Source: an uncultured Sphingomonas sp.
Lineage (GTDB): Bacteria; Pseudomonadota; Alphaproteobacteria; Sphingomonadales; Sphingomonadaceae
Assembly: GCF_913062585.1 (NCBI RefSeq)
Contig: NZ_CAJXWX010000007.1
Span: 1-64,000 of the forward strand
Direction of reading: 5' to 3'
Length of the DNA: 64,000 nucleotides
Positions 16,636-26,030 of the stretch are shown piece after piece (positions within the stretch are counted from its first letter, which is position 1; the number at the start of each line of letters is the position of its first letter). A program made the position numbers and the translations under genes. The notes beneath the pieces are model-generated. The model was not told where the DNA came from. It was given only the letters and a program-made list of their open reading frames with translations, and did no database searches.

Positions 16636-17508
16636 TCACTTGGCGGCGCGTCCGTCGTCAAAGGACAGCACCGCCTCGACCGGGAAATGATCCGACGGAT
16701 AGACCTTCCCCCGCTGGTACGTATCGGTGGCGACCGCCTCGGCGCGGAAACCGCGCAGGAAGAGATAGTCGATCCGACGGTCGGGGGTGCCGGTAAAGTC
16801 GTGGAAGGTCATCTCCGGCCCCTCGCGCCGCGTCGCGCTGTCGCGGGCATCGGTCAGCGCGGCCGCGAAGCGGCGATAGGCGGCGGTATCCGGCCGCGCA
16901 TTCATGTCGCCCGCCAGCACGATCGGAAGCCCCTTCGCCAGGGCGGACAGCCGCGACAGGATCAGCTGCGCCGCCTTCTCCCGCGCCGCGGCATCCTCGT
17001 CACGGTGCGCCAGATGGGTATCGACGAACAGGAAGCGGCGCGGACGGTCCCCCTTCGTCTCGAACACCGCCCAGTTCACCATGCGCGGCAGGTCGGTGCC
17101 CCAGCTCTGGCTGCCCACGACATCCGGCGTATCCGACAGCCAGAAGTCGCCATGGTCGATCAGGGTCAGCCGGTCGGTGCGGTAGAGGATACCCATATGC
17201 TCGTCGCCATGACCGCCGCGCCGATCGCGGCCGAACCAGCGATAGCCGGGCAGCGCGGCGACGAGATCGTCGCCCTGCCGCTGCAGCAGTTCCTGCGTGC
17301 CGATCACATCCGGGGCGGCGCGGCGGATCAGTTCGGCCATCACCGGCCGCCGCACCGACCAGCGCTCCGCCCCGTCATCCGAGGCATAGCGGACATTGAA
17401 GGTCATGACCTTCAGCGCCTGGGCCGTCGCCGCCAGTGGCATGGTCGCCGCCGCCATTGCCGCCATGATCCGCAGAGCCTGCCAGAATCCGGTCATTCCA
17501 TCACCCAT
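16636..17508 (-). CDS. secreted endonuclease/exonuclease/phosphatase (EEP) family hydrolase
   Basis: About 290 aa with a signal peptide (MAAMAAATMPLAATAQA). The EEP core is complete: T-F-N-V-R-Y at the start, Q-E-L-L-Q metal glutamate, D-T-H-L-A-H, G-D-M-N-A-R-P, and the terminal S-D-H-F-P-V with catalytic Asp-His. The family hydrolyses phosphodiesters or phospholipid and nucleotide phosphates; the exported form suggests phosphate scavenging or sphingomyelinase-like activity, but the substrate is unknown. Start codons at 17508 (ATG GGT GAT GGA) and 17496 are both possible. The frame is open further upstream, but that part is Arg-rich and lies before the signal peptide. Confidence 0.87.
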   Translation of the reverse strand: MGDGMTGFWQALRIMAAMAAATMPLAATAQALKVMTFNVRYASDDGAERWSVRRPVMAELIRRAAPDVIGTQELLQRQGDDLVAALPGYRWFGRDRRGGHGDEHMGILYRTDRLTLIDHGDFWLSDTPDVVGSQSWGTDLPRMVNWAVFETKGDRPRRFLFVDTHLAHRDEDAAAREKAAQLILSRLSALAKGLPIVLAGDMNARPDTAAYRRFAAALTDARDSATRREGPEMTFHDFTGTPDRRIDYLFLRGFRAEAVATDTYQRGKVYPSDHFPVEAVLSFDDGRAAK

Positions 17509-17610
17509 TACTACCAAAGCTGCCCGGAACCTGCCCGAGTCACGCCCCCGTCTGGCAGAAACGCATGGCAAAGGCGTGACAGGCCCCGCCGCTTATCCGC
17601 TCAATATATG

Positions 17611-17633
17611 ATTGCGAGTTATTAGCATTATCG
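17611..17633 (+). promoter_or_regulatory. candidate Fur box before the siderophore receptor
   Basis: GCGAGTTATTAGCATTATC (17614-17632) matches 13 of 19 positions of the classical Fur consensus. The surrounding TGCGAGTTATTAGCA is an imperfect palindrome like alphaproteobacterial Fur sites. It lies about 40 bases before the receptor start, in an AT-richer stretch. Confidence 0.5.
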
Positions 17634-17671
17634 ATATTGGCGCCCGCGAAATCGATTGAAGCGGGGCAGGG

Positions 17672-19780
17672 ATGAAGTCGAAGGTGATACTGCGTACCGT
17701 GATGCTGGCGGGAGCGATGATGGCGCACGGGGCCCATGCCCAGACCGCGCCCGCCCCAAAGGCCGAGGATAAGGCCCAGGATGCCGGCCCGGCCGATGTC
17801 GTCGTCACCGGCCTGCGCGACGCCAATGCCAGCATCACCGGCACCGACACGCCCCCCAACCGCTATCCGCAGAGCCTGCGCATCATCGACCAGCGAATGA
17901 TCGACCGGCGGGGCGCGACGCGACTGGACGATATGATCGCGCTGGCGGGGGGCGTGTCGCGGCAGAACGACTTTGGCGGCCTGTGGGACAAATATGCGAT
18001 CCGCGGTTTCGCGGGCAACGAGAATAGCGGCCCCGACATCCTCATCAATCGGTTCAGCAGCAATCTGGGCTTCAACGCGCCGGTCGATGTCGCCACGGTC
18101 GAACGCTTCGAATTCCTGAAGGGCGCCGCCGCCGCGCTGTCGGGGCTGGGTGAACCCGGCGGGTCGCTCAACATCGTCACCAAGGAACCCACCGCCACGC
18201 CCCAAGGCGAAGCGACGCTCAGCTATGGCAGCTGGAACCGGGTGCGCGCCACCGGCGATGTCAGCGGCCCGGTATCGCGCACCCTATCGGCCCGGCTGAT
18301 CGGCGTGATGGAGGAAGGCGACAGCTTTCGCCGCTATGTCCACACCGACCGTCTGCTGATCGCGCCGTCACTGTCCTTCACCCCGAGCCAGGACCTGCGG
18401 TTCCTCTACCAGGCCGAGTTCATGCGCAACCGCGCGCCGATGGATCGCGGCGTGGCGGCGATCCGGGGCGAGCCCCGCGCGATGGACCGCGACACCTTTC
18501 TGGGCGAGCCCGCCGATGGCCGGATCACCCAGCGGATGCTGTGGCAGCAGGGCAGCGTCTTCGCCGCGTTGACCGACCGGATCGCGCTGGAGGCCGGGCT
18601 GTCGAGCCGCGACGGCTTTCTCACCGGCTATGCCACCCAGCCCGACTTCGGCGCGCGCGGGGTGCAGGCCGATGGCCGGACGATCGGCCGGGCGCGGCGC
18701 TTCCACGATTTCCGCTGGCAGGACCTGACCGCACGGGCGGAACTGACCGGCAAGTTCGACTGGCTGGGCCTGTCGCACGACATTCGCATCGGCGTCGACC
18801 GGGTGCGGCATGGCCTGGACTTCCGCATGGACCAGGCGCGCGGACGACCGGGCGCGCCGATCCTGACCATCGACGCCTTCGACCCCGTCTATGGCCAGCC
18901 CCTGCCGGTGCCGCCGCGCTTTACGCATCGTTATTCCTCCTATCGCAGCGAGAGCGTCTATGCGCAGGACCTGATCCGCATCGGCGATGTCACCGCGCTG
19001 ATCGGCGCGCGCTGGAACAGTTTCCGCGAGACGATGACCAACTATCTGCGCGGCGACCTGCGGCTGGATACGGTCGATCGCGGTGTCACGCCGCGTGCGG
19101 CGCTGACCTGGGCGGCCAGCCCGCAATTCTCGCTGTTCACCAGCTGGGGCCAGTCGCTGCGGCTCAACCCGTCGGACGGGGTCAGCAGCTTCGACGCCGA
19201 GCGCAGCGAGTCGACCGAGGTGGGCGCCAAATATACGCTCTTCGGCGGCGCGCTGACCGGCCAGACCGCGTTCTTCACCATGACCAAGCGCAACGTGCTG
19301 AACCCCAACGCCGTCGACGTCTTCGTCAAGACCCAGATCGGTCGCCAGCGTTCGCGCGGGGTGGAGACGGTGGCCGACTGGCATCTGGCCGGCGGACTGA
19401 CCGGCACCGCGACCTACACCTATACCGATGCGACGGTGCGCAACGACAAGAACACCGCGCTGATCGGCACGATGCTGTCCAATGTCCCCAAGCACCTCGC
19501 CGCGCTCGACCTGCATCAGCGGCTGGGGATGGTGACGCTGGGCGCCGGCGTGACGCATGTCGGTGCGCGCAACGGCGATCCGTTCGCCAGCGGCTATCGC
19601 CTGCCCGCCTATACCACCGTGCGGCTGGATGCGAGCTGGGCGGTCAACCCGCGCTTCGACGTGCGCGTCGACATCGAGAACCTGTTCGACACCTATTATA
19701 TCGCCAGCAGCTATGCCGATGTGTGGACGATGCCGGGCGCGCCGCGCAATGTGCGGGTAACGCTCCGGGGGCGGTTCTGA
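17672..19780 (+). CDS. TonB-dependent siderophore receptor
   Basis: 702 aa outer-membrane receptor with a signal peptide cleaved near A-H-A-Q (residue 24). The TonB box region is ADVVVTGLRDA (about 41-51). The plug carries YPQSLRIIDQ and the IRGFAGNENSGPDILINRFSSN and LKGAAAALSGLGEPGGSLNIVTK blocks typical of FhuA/FpvA-type ferric-siderophore receptors. The barrel ends with the terminal aromatic residue (RGRF). At about 700 aa it has no signalling extension, so it is a plain transducer without sigma/anti-sigma coupling. A Fur-like site lies upstream. The siderophore is unknown. The gene is convergent with the apbE operon. Confidence 0.93.
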   Translation: MKSKVILRTVMLAGAMMAHGAHAQTAPAPKAEDKAQDAGPADVVVTGLRDANASITGTDTPPNRYPQSLRIIDQRMIDRRGATRLDDMIALAGGVSRQNDFGGLWDKYAIRGFAGNENSGPDILINRFSSNLGFNAPVDVATVERFEFLKGAAAALSGLGEPGGSLNIVTKEPTATPQGEATLSYGSWNRVRATGDVSGPVSRTLSARLIGVMEEGDSFRRYVHTDRLLIAPSLSFTPSQDLRFLYQAEFMRNRAPMDRGVAAIRGEPRAMDRDTFLGEPADGRITQRMLWQQGSVFAALTDRIALEAGLSSRDGFLTGYATQPDFGARGVQADGRTIGRARRFHDFRWQDLTARAELTGKFDWLGLSHDIRIGVDRVRHGLDFRMDQARGRPGAPILTIDAFDPVYGQPLPVPPRFTHRYSSYRSESVYAQDLIRIGDVTALIGARWNSFRETMTNYLRGDLRLDTVDRGVTPRAALTWAASPQFSLFTSWGQSLRLNPSDGVSSFDAERSESTEVGAKYTLFGGALTGQTAFFTMTKRNVLNPNAVDVFVKTQIGRQRSRGVETVADWHLAGGLTGTATYTYTDATVRNDKNTALIGTMLSNVPKHLAALDLHQRLGMVTLGAGVTHVGARNGDPFASGYRLPAYTTVRLDASWAVNPRFDVRVDIENLFDTYYIASSYADVWTMPGAPRNVRVTLRGRF

Positions 19781-19790
19781 CCTGATCCTA

Positions 19791-19927
19791 TTCCTCCCTT
19801 GTAAGGGGAGGTGGCAGGGCGTAGCCCTGACGGAGGGGTGTCAACATTAGCGAATTTTGGACGTCTTCACCGCCGGTTATACCCCTCCACCAGCTTCGCT
19901 GGTCCCCCTCCCCTTGCAGGGGAGGAA
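19791..19927. repeat. palindromic extragenic element, copy 3 of 3
   Basis: Left end TTCCTCCCTTGTAAGGGGAG and right end CTCCCCTTGCAGGGGAGGAA are inverted with two mismatches; the inner blocks GGTGGCAGGGCG...CGGAGGGGTGT and ACCCCTCCACC are shared with copies 1 and 2. It fills the gap between the convergent siderophore receptor and apbE and could serve as terminator for both. Confidence 0.85.
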
Positions 19928-19929
19928 AG

Positions 19930-20892
19930 TTAGCCGAGCAGCCTTTGTAAGGGCTCGGTCAGGACCTCTTCCACCATATCACCCTGCCGGACCAAAATAC
20001 GCGCCGCCACCTCCATCGGCGCCAGCGCCGACAGGTCGGGAAACAGCACCGCCACCGCCGTCGCCAGCGCATCGGCCAGCATCGCGGTCTGCGCGATGAC
20101 GTGCACGCTCACCACGCCGTTGATGGGTGGATGGCCGGTGCGCGGGTCGAGGCCGTGCTCGCCTTTGCGATAGGTGCCGCTGCCCGCGACCGCCATCTGG
20201 TGCAGCGCCACGCGCATCGGCGATACCTGCGCGCCCGGCGGGGTTTCGAGATCGACCCACCAGGGTTCGCCATCGGGCCGCGTGCCACGCCCGACCAGTT
20301 CGCCGCCGACCTCGACCAGACAATGTCGAAAGCCCCGAGCCGCCAGCATGTCGGCAACCGCATCGGCGGCATAACCCTTGGCGATGCCCGACAGGTCGAG
20401 CGCGACGCCACCCGGCTGCCACAGCCGTGCGGCCTGCGCGTCCCAGCGCAGCTGTCGCCAGCCACCCGCTGCATGGGCCTGCGCGATCGCCGCGGCATCC
20501 GGCGCGGGCTGGAGGCCCTTCGGACCATGGCCCCAGAGATCGACCAGATGCCCGATGGCCGGATCGAACGCGCCATCACTCTGCGCCGCGATGCGAAGGC
20601 CGGTGTCGATCACGCGGGCGAAATCGGGCGGCAGCGCGCTCCAGCTACCCGCCGCCGAGCGGTTGAACCGCGCCAGGGCCGAATCCGCCGCCCAGTGGCT
20701 CATCTGCGCGACCAGATCGTCCAGCCGCGCCTGTACCGCCGCGCCGACGCCTTGCGCGCCGGTCACGTCGCGGGTGGCATAGAGCACCCGCCACATCGTC
20801 CCCATCGTCTCGCCGCCCAGCGTGACGACCGCCGCCGGATCGCCGTTCGCCACGGCGTCCGGTTCGATCCGGGGCGGCAGGACGATCCTCAC
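19930..20892 (-). CDS. apbE: FAD:protein FMN transferase ApbE
   Basis: 320 aa. ApbE moves FMN from FAD onto Ser/Thr of extracytoplasmic carrier proteins. Visible motifs: G-E-T-M-G-T-M-W near residue 28, the D-L-S-G-I-A-K-G-Y-A FAD-binding block near 170, E-V-G-G-E, D-P-R-T-G-H-P near 250, and the metal-binding L-A-D-A-L-A-T-A. No clear signal peptide or lipobox is visible at the N-terminus as read, so export (normal for this enzyme) is uncertain, or the first residues are atypical. It starts with GTG, overlapping the DUF4198 stop by four bases (GTGA), and is the last gene of the iron operon. Confidence 0.93.
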   Translation of the reverse strand: MRIVLPPRIEPDAVANGDPAAVVTLGGETMGTMWRVLYATRDVTGAQGVGAAVQARLDDLVAQMSHWAADSALARFNRSAAGSWSALPPDFARVIDTGLRIAAQSDGAFDPAIGHLVDLWGHGPKGLQPAPDAAAIAQAHAAGGWRQLRWDAQAARLWQPGGVALDLSGIAKGYAADAVADMLAARGFRHCLVEVGGELVGRGTRPDGEPWWVDLETPPGAQVSPMRVALHQMAVAGSGTYRKGEHGLDPRTGHPPINGVVSVHVIAQTAMLADALATAVAVLFPDLSALAPMEVAARILVRQGDMVEEVLTEPLQRLLG

Positions 20893-21734
20893 GGGGTCAT
20901 GACTTCCAGCGTGGTGGCATAGCTCATCCGCCGCTGCGTCGCGCGCGGGGCGCTGGGCTTGTCGTCGGTCAGCGTCGCGTTCAGCCAGTACATGCCCGCC
21001 GCCGGCCAGGTATAGCTGAGCAGCCCTTGCGCATCGGTCGTCACCTCTTTCGCCCCCTCGGCATCGCGGTAGCGCTTGCCGCCGGGGACGATCGTGACCT
21101 TCAGATTCGGCGCGGGCTTGCCGTCGACCAGGAAGCGGAACTTCGCCGTCTCGCCCGCGACCAGCTCGTCCGGATGGGTGATCGGGTCCAGCTCCAGGCC
21201 CTTACCGGTGGGTTTCAACACGATGCGGGTCGGCTCGCCCGCCGTCACGAAAATCTCGTTGCGGCCGAGCGTCTCGGTCAGCGTCACATCGGTCGCGTTG
21301 GCGGGAATGTCCGCCACGGTCAGCGACGGCTGGCGCACCCCGTTCGGCCCCGGCGGACCGCCACGTCCGCCGACGCGCTTCTCGACGCCGTCGACCTTGA
21401 AGCTGCCCATCACGCCCGACATCTCGGTCCCGATCTTCCAGGTGCCGGGCTTGTCGAGCTGCACATCGAAGACCGAGCGATAGCGCCCCGTCGCGCCGTT
21501 CTGGATGCGGCCGGGCGTGCCGTCGGGCTGCCAGACCTTCACCATCTCGATCCGGCCGGGCTGGTGATCGGCATAGAACAGGTCGTTCGACACGGCGCTG
21601 TCGACCGTCACCCAGCTATCGGTGCCCGAGAAGATCGTACCCGAGGGGAGTAGCCACATGCGATGCGCCGAGGCCAGACCCGGAATCGCCAGCAGCGCGG
21701 CGGCGGCCCATAATTTGACGCGATGGTTCTTCAT
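20889..21734 (-). CDS. DUF4198 periplasmic protein
   Basis: 281 aa with a clear signal peptide ending L-A-S-A-H. It starts the mature chain with HRMWLLPSGTIFSG, the hallmark of DUF4198 (often annotated as a nickel-uptake or CbiK-like periplasmic protein). The rest is beta-rich with Ig-like repeats, ending in a carboxypeptidase-regulatory-like module (AGETAKFRFLVDGKP...TDAQGLLSYTWPAAGMYWL). The N-terminal His after cleavage could coordinate metal. The gene overlaps apbE by four bases and follows DUF2271 after 17 bases. It is probably an accessory metal- or redox-related protein of the operon; its own role is unknown. Confidence 0.85.
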   Translation of the reverse strand: MKNHRVKLWAAAALLAIPGLASAHRMWLLPSGTIFSGTDSWVTVDSAVSNDLFYADHQPGRIEMVKVWQPDGTPGRIQNGATGRYRSVFDVQLDKPGTWKIGTEMSGVMGSFKVDGVEKRVGGRGGPPGPNGVRQPSLTVADIPANATDVTLTETLGRNEIFVTAGEPTRIVLKPTGKGLELDPITHPDELVAGETAKFRFLVDGKPAPNLKVTIVPGGKRYRDAEGAKEVTTDAQGLLSYTWPAAGMYWLNATLTDDKPSAPRATQRRMSYATTLEVMTP

Positions 21735-21751
21735 GATGATCCTCCCCTGTG

Positions 21752-22249
21752 TCAGCGCGCCGAGACGGTCACGGCGCCCAGTTCATGGCTGCCCGCGCCG
21801 CGCGCCTGCGGGTTGGGCACGGTCAGCGGCACCTGCACCAGTTCGCGCCCGCCCGTCTCGCGCGCGGCTTCGACGTTCAGGACATATTGGCCGGGCTTCA
21901 GGTCGGCGGGCAGCGGGATGGCATGGGTGCCGGGCGCACGGGTCGCGCCGCTGATGCCGTTGGCAGGCATCGCCATGCTCCGCCCGCCCTTGCGCCACCA
22001 AGCCCGCAGATCGGCGAGCCATTTGGTGCCGGGCTCGCCGCCCATCTTCTTGACGTCGTACCAGACGGCCAGCGTGCGCGCCGGGCCGCCGGTCGCGGGC
22101 TCCAGCCAGACCGCGACATAGGGCTTGTGATATTCGGCGACGTTCAGCTTCGGAATGGTGACGTTGACCGTCGCGGCGCTCGCCGCCCCTGGCAATGCCA
22201 CCACGCCCAGCGCGAAAACAGCGGTCGATCGCATCGTGAGTTTCTCCAT
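21752..22249 (-). CDS. DUF2271 periplasmic protein, probable flavinylated carrier
   Basis: 165 aa from ATG 22249, or 160 aa from ATG 22234, which has GGAGAA upstream and gives a cleaner signal peptide (MRSTAVFALGVVALPGAASA). DUF2271 pattern: YHKPYVAVWLEP, TLAVWYDVKKMGG...KWLADLRAWWRKGGR. The segment N-G-I-S-G-A-T-R-A-P-G (residues 97-107, longer numbering) resembles the ApbE target motif D/N-G-x-S/T-G-A-T, so Thr103 is the predicted FMN-bearing residue. The TGATG overlap with the PepSY stop implies translational coupling. Predicted role: periplasmic FMN electron shuttle next to the PepSY membrane protein. Confidence 0.85.
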   Translation of the reverse strand: MEKLTMRSTAVFALGVVALPGAASAATVNVTIPKLNVAEYHKPYVAVWLEPATGGPARTLAVWYDVKKMGGEPGTKWLADLRAWWRKGGRSMAMPANGISGATRAPGTHAIPLPADLKPGQYVLNVEAARETGGRELVQVPLTVPNPQARGAGSHELGAVTVSAR

Positions 22250-22887
22250 CAGTGCAGGAAGAAGACGGCGATCGCCGCCGGGATCAGCAACCCCGCCGCC
22301 ACCAGCGGCCAGGTCGAGGGACGATGCCGGGCATGCATCTGAAGCAGCAGCAGCCCGGTCAGGGTGAAGATGATGCACGCGACCGCAAACACGTCGATGA
22401 ACCAGAACCAGGCGGTCCCGGCATTGCGCCCCTTGTGCAGGTCGTTGAGGTAGGAGATCCAGCCGCGATCGGTCCGCTCCGATGTGATCGCGCCGCTTGT
22501 CCGGTCGATGCTGACCCAGGCGTCGCCGCCGGGACGCGGCATGGCGACATAGACGTCCGCATCCGACCATTCGCCCGGTCGCCCGGCCGGGTCCAAATCG
22601 ACCGCGCGCGCCACTGCCTCCGCGACGCGAGGCGGCAGGGGCGCGTCGGTGGATTTCGGATTTGCCAGCAACGGGCGCAGGCCGGGCGCGAGCAGCCCGC
22701 TCTTCTGCACTGTCTTGGGATTGGCCGAGATGCTGGCCGCGTGGTTCAGCGTCAGGCCGGTGATCGCGAACAGCATCATGCCGATCAGCGACACCGCCGC
22801 GCTGATCCAGTGCCAGGTGTGGAACTGCTTCAACCACCAGCTACGCCACTTGCGCTTCTTCGGCTTGGGAAGCGTGGAAGCGGTCAT
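22249..22887 (-). CDS. PepSY-associated TM helix protein (PiuB-like short form)
   Basis: 212 aa with three hydrophobic segments (about 28-48, 162-182, 192-210) and a periplasmic PepSY-like domain between the first two. The first helix is preceded by K-Q-F-H-T-W-H-W and ends in L-T-L-N-H; the second is preceded by Y-L-N-D-L-H-K-G. These histidines are the usual heme-b ligands of PepSY_TM reductases. Such proteins pass electrons across the inner membrane to ferric siderophores in the periplasm. It overlaps piuC by four bases (ATGA) and the DUF2271 gene by one base. It is shorter than FoxB/PiuB-type reductases, consistent with splitting the flavin function onto DUF2271. Confidence 0.86.
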   Translation of the reverse strand: MTASTLPKPKKRKWRSWWLKQFHTWHWISAAVSLIGMMLFAITGLTLNHAASISANPKTVQKSGLLAPGLRPLLANPKSTDAPLPPRVAEAVARAVDLDPAGRPGEWSDADVYVAMPRPGGDAWVSIDRTSGAITSERTDRGWISYLNDLHKGRNAGTAWFWFIDVFAVACIIFTLTGLLLLQMHARHRPSTWPLVAAGLLIPAAIAVFFLH

Positions 22888-23567
22888 GCGTCGGCCCAGC
22901 GTCTAAGCAGATTGTGATAGACGCCGGTCAGCTCGACGACCGATCGGTCCCCCTGCCCCCGGTCCGCGCCCACCCGCTGCACCGCGCGGTCCAGGTCGAA
23001 CAGGATGCGCCGCTCGCCATCGTCGCGGACCATCGACTGGATCCACAGGAAGGAGGCGACACGGCACCCCCGCGTGACCGGCTCCACGCGGTGCAGGCTG
23101 GAGGCCGGATAGAGGACCGCGCTTCCGGCGGACAGCTTCACCCGCTGTTCGCCATAGAGATCCTCGACCACCAGCTCGCCGCCGTCATAGGCTTGCGGGT
23201 CTTCGAGGAAGAGGGTCAGCGACAGGTCGGAGCGCATCCGGAAATCGCTGCCCCGCTTCAGCCGCACGGCATTGTCGACATGCACGTCGAAGGCCTGGCC
23301 GCCCGCATAGCGATTGAACAGCGGCGGATAGACCTTCAGCGGCAGAGCGGCGGCCACGAACAGCGGCGACCGGCCCAGGGCATCGAGGACCATCCGTCCC
23401 GCCTCGACCGCCGCCCCCGAATCCTCCGGCAATTGCTCGTTGCGCTTGGCGAGCGCCGCCTGCGGGCCGGAGGTGGCATTGCCGTCCGCCCAGGCGCCTG
23501 CGTCGATGACGCGGCGGACCTGGGCGACCCCGGCGGGATCGAGGATATCGGGAAGGACGATCAGCAT
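22884..23567 (-). CDS. piuC: PiuC / YbiX-type Fe(II)-dependent dioxygenase
   Basis: 227 aa, PKHD-type 2-oxoglutarate dioxygenase. The iron triad is visible: His96 and Asp98 in F-D-V-H-V-D, and His159 in S-S-L-H-R-V; Arg169 (in GCRVASF) is placed for 2-oxoglutarate. The N- and C-terminal blocks ([24 protein letters not shown]) are characteristic. piuC genes routinely sit next to catecholate siderophore receptors (PiuA/Fiu). Their substrate is not settled. Here it starts 18 bases after the receptor stop and is coupled to the PepSY gene. Confidence 0.95.
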   Translation of the reverse strand: MLIVLPDILDPAGVAQVRRVIDAGAWADGNATSGPQAALAKRNEQLPEDSGAAVEAGRMVLDALGRSPLFVAAALPLKVYPPLFNRYAGGQAFDVHVDNAVRLKRGSDFRMRSDLSLTLFLEDPQAYDGGELVVEDLYGEQRVKLSAGSAVLYPASSLHRVEPVTRGCRVASFLWIQSMVRDDGERRILFDLDRAVQRVGADRGQGDRSVVELTGVYHNLLRRWADA

Positions 23568-23585
23568 CGACGAAGGCTAGCCCGT

Positions 23586-26003
23586 TCAGAAATTGTAGAA
23601 CAGGCTCAGCGTCGCCTGGCGCCGGTCGCCGGGGATCGCCCAGCCGCCGGTGACGGTGCCCGCCGGCAATGTGATGCCATTGGTCACGCTCGTCGCCGTG
23701 GAGACGTTATTGCGGACGCCCGTCGCATATTTCTCGTCGGTGAAGTTCTGGATGTTCAGCTGCATCGTCCAGCGCTTGGCGATCGTATAGGCCAGGTACG
23801 CACGGTGGATCAGGTAATCGTCCACCCGGTACTGGGTCCGATTGGCCAGCACCGGCGCATTGGTCGCGAACGATCCCTGATAGGTCAGGCCGTACCCGAC
23901 CTCCAGGCCGAAGGGCAGCTTATAGGTGGTGAACAGGCTGCCCGAATGCTTGGGCGTCTGGATCAGCTGGCTGCCCGCCTGCGGATCGGTGACGCCCGCC
24001 GCCTTGTCGCGGTTGGAGATGCTCTGCAGCACCTTGCCGTCGAGATAAGTGTAGTTGGCGAAGATCGTCCAGGCCGGGGTGATCGCCCCCGACAGGCCCA
24101 GTGCGATACCGTCCACCCGGCTGCGTCCGTCCAGCACCTGAAGATTGGCGGGCAGCGCGGGGTCGTTGGAGGGGACGCGGTAATTGGTCCGTTCGTTGCG
24201 GAAGATGGCGGCGGTCAGCTCCAGCTTGCGGCCGAACAGCCCGGCCTTCACGCCCGCCTCGTAATTCTTGGCGGTTTCGGGCGCGACGGCGCAGGGGTTC
24301 GCGGCGGTCGCGGTCGACGGCACGCCACAGCCCAGCCGGACGGTCGAGGACGACGGCGTCTTGGCATTGCCATAGCTGGCATAGAGGCTGACATCCTCGA
24401 CCGGATGGAACACGCCGCCCGCGCGCCAGGAGAAGAGCTTCTCGCGGCTGATCTGCGGTGCGGCCTGGAGCGCGGTCAGCTGGGTCGAGCCGGGCGGAAC
24501 GATGACGAGCGGCAGGGCACGGAAATTCGCCTCCTGATACTCCCAGCGTACGCCGCCGTTCAGCTCGAAGAAGCGGTTCAGCGCCAGCGTGTCGAAAGCA
24601 TAGACGGCCAGGTTGCGCGTCTCGCTGCGCGACTGGGCGGTCGTGGTGAAGTTGATCGGGCCGGTATAGTTGGTGTTGGGCGCCGCGATGTTGATCAGCG
24701 GCAGCGGCGACACCGCGCTGCCATTGGCGTTGCGCAGCAGCGAGCCTTGGGTGATCCGGTAATCCTCGATCATGCCCGACATGCCGATGTTCAGGACATT
24801 GTGGAACCCGCCCTTCGCGCCCGCTTCATGGCGCAGGTCTATCTGGTCGGTCAGCATCTGGTTCTGCTGATCGCGCACCAGTCCGCGCGGGCCGGAGGGC
24901 AGATAGAAGCCCGGCGGCACATTGGCCGGGCAGGCCGCGCCGACGCTCCCCCCCGGCGTCGCTGTGACCGGCTGCAGCCCCGTGGAGGCGAGGCAGAAGG
25001 TCCCCTGCGGCGCGGAGGTCACGCTATATTGCGTCACCTGCTGCCAACGCGTCAGGTTGCGCACGCTCCAATGCTCGTCGATCTGGTGGCGGAAGGTCGC
25101 GGTCAGGCGGTCGACCGTGCTGTCCTGCCGGTCGAGATTGGCGATGCCGAAATAGGCGTCGCGCTTGGCACCCGGCACAAAGCCGTCGACGATGCCATTG
25201 TCGAACCAGGGAATGCCGTAGACCGGGGTGTTGCGATCCTCCTGATGGACATAAGCGAGCGTCAGGCTGGTCGGCCCGTCGATACCGATCGTGACCGAAG
25301 GCGCGATGCCCCAGCGCTGCATCTTCTCGACATCGCGGCCGGGCACGTCGTTATGGTGATAGGCACCGTTCAGGCGGACGGCGACCAGGTCGGACACGCG
25401 GACATTGCTGTCGATCGCGCCGCGATAATAATTGTCGGTGCCGCCCGAGCCCTGCAAGATGGTCAGCGTCTCGGGGGTCGGCACCTTGGAGACGAGGTTG
25501 ATCGTGCCGCCGACCGACCCCGATCCGTTGAAGACGCTGTTCGCCCCGTTATAGACCTCGACCTGTTGCAGGTTGAACGGGTCGGTTCGGCTGTACTGCG
25601 CGCTGTCGCGAATGCCGTCGATGGTGACGTCGTTGCTCGCCGAATAGCCGCGCAGGTTGATCGAGTCGCCATAACCGCCGCCGCCTTCGCCCGCGCCGAA
25701 CGTGATGCCCGGAATCGTCTGCAGCACGTCGCGCAGGGTCTGGAGATTCTGCTTGCGGATGGTCTGTTCGTTGACGACGGTGATCGTCTGCGGCGTGTCG
25801 AGCAGGGCGGCGGTCGCCTTCGGGCTTTCCAGCGTCGCGCCAGTGGCGCGCTGGCCGGTCACGACGACCGTGTCGCGCTGGCCGGTCGAATCCTGTGCGC
25901 GCGGCGCGGTGCTGTCGGCGCGGGGCGCGGGCTCGGCGGCGGCGACGCCCGGGGCAGTCGCCAGGAAGCCGACGCAGGACAGGGCGATGAACGAATGTGA
26001 CAT
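23586..26003 (-). CDS. TonB-dependent catecholate siderophore receptor (Fiu/PiuA-like)
   Basis: 805 aa from ATG 26003, which has AGGGGAA upstream; an open stretch of 17 codons before it is not needed. Signal peptide ends A-A-A-E. TonB box region D-T-V-V-V-T-G-Q. The plug has YGDSINLRGYSASNDVTIDG and VEVYNGANSVFNGSGSVGGTINLVSK, typical of Fiu-type receptors. A Cys pair (about C353-C370) in an extracellular loop and a later C-C loop are family-like. The barrel ends F-Y-N-F. It is the first gene of the operon, with a strong Fur-box match 53-71 bases upstream of the start. It probably imports ferric catecholates (and catechol-bearing antibiotics). Confidence 0.95.
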   Translation of the reverse strand: MSHSFIALSCVGFLATAPGVAAAEPAPRADSTAPRAQDSTGQRDTVVVTGQRATGATLESPKATAALLDTPQTITVVNEQTIRKQNLQTLRDVLQTIPGITFGAGEGGGGYGDSINLRGYSASNDVTIDGIRDSAQYSRTDPFNLQQVEVYNGANSVFNGSGSVGGTINLVSKVPTPETLTILQGSGGTDNYYRGAIDSNVRVSDLVAVRLNGAYHHNDVPGRDVEKMQRWGIAPSVTIGIDGPTSLTLAYVHQEDRNTPVYGIPWFDNGIVDGFVPGAKRDAYFGIANLDRQDSTVDRLTATFRHQIDEHWSVRNLTRWQQVTQYSVTSAPQGTFCLASTGLQPVTATPGGSVGAACPANVPPGFYLPSGPRGLVRDQQNQMLTDQIDLRHEAGAKGGFHNVLNIGMSGMIEDYRITQGSLLRNANGSAVSPLPLINIAAPNTNYTGPINFTTTAQSRSETRNLAVYAFDTLALNRFFELNGGVRWEYQEANFRALPLVIVPPGSTQLTALQAAPQISREKLFSWRAGGVFHPVEDVSLYASYGNAKTPSSSTVRLGCGVPSTATAANPCAVAPETAKNYEAGVKAGLFGRKLELTAAIFRNERTNYRVPSNDPALPANLQVLDGRSRVDGIALGLSGAITPAWTIFANYTYLDGKVLQSISNRDKAAGVTDPQAGSQLIQTPKHSGSLFTTYKLPFGLEVGYGLTYQGSFATNAPVLANRTQYRVDDYLIHRAYLAYTIAKRWTMQLNIQNFTDEKYATGVRNNVSTATSVTNGITLPAGTVTGGWAIPGDRRQATLSLFYNF

Positions 26004-26030
26004 GATGGTTCCCCTTTGCGACAGGCGGCT

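Noticed and set aside
14243..19927. CRISPR array
   Set aside because: The three similar elements are kilobases apart and each is a palindromic intergenic unit; there are no short regular repeats with spacers and no cas genes.
22914..26000. A 1028-codon open frame antisense to the siderophore receptor and piuC
   Set aside because: Arg/Gly/Asp-rich without a signal peptide or motif; the minus strand encodes well-recognised proteins with ribosome binding sites and overlaps.
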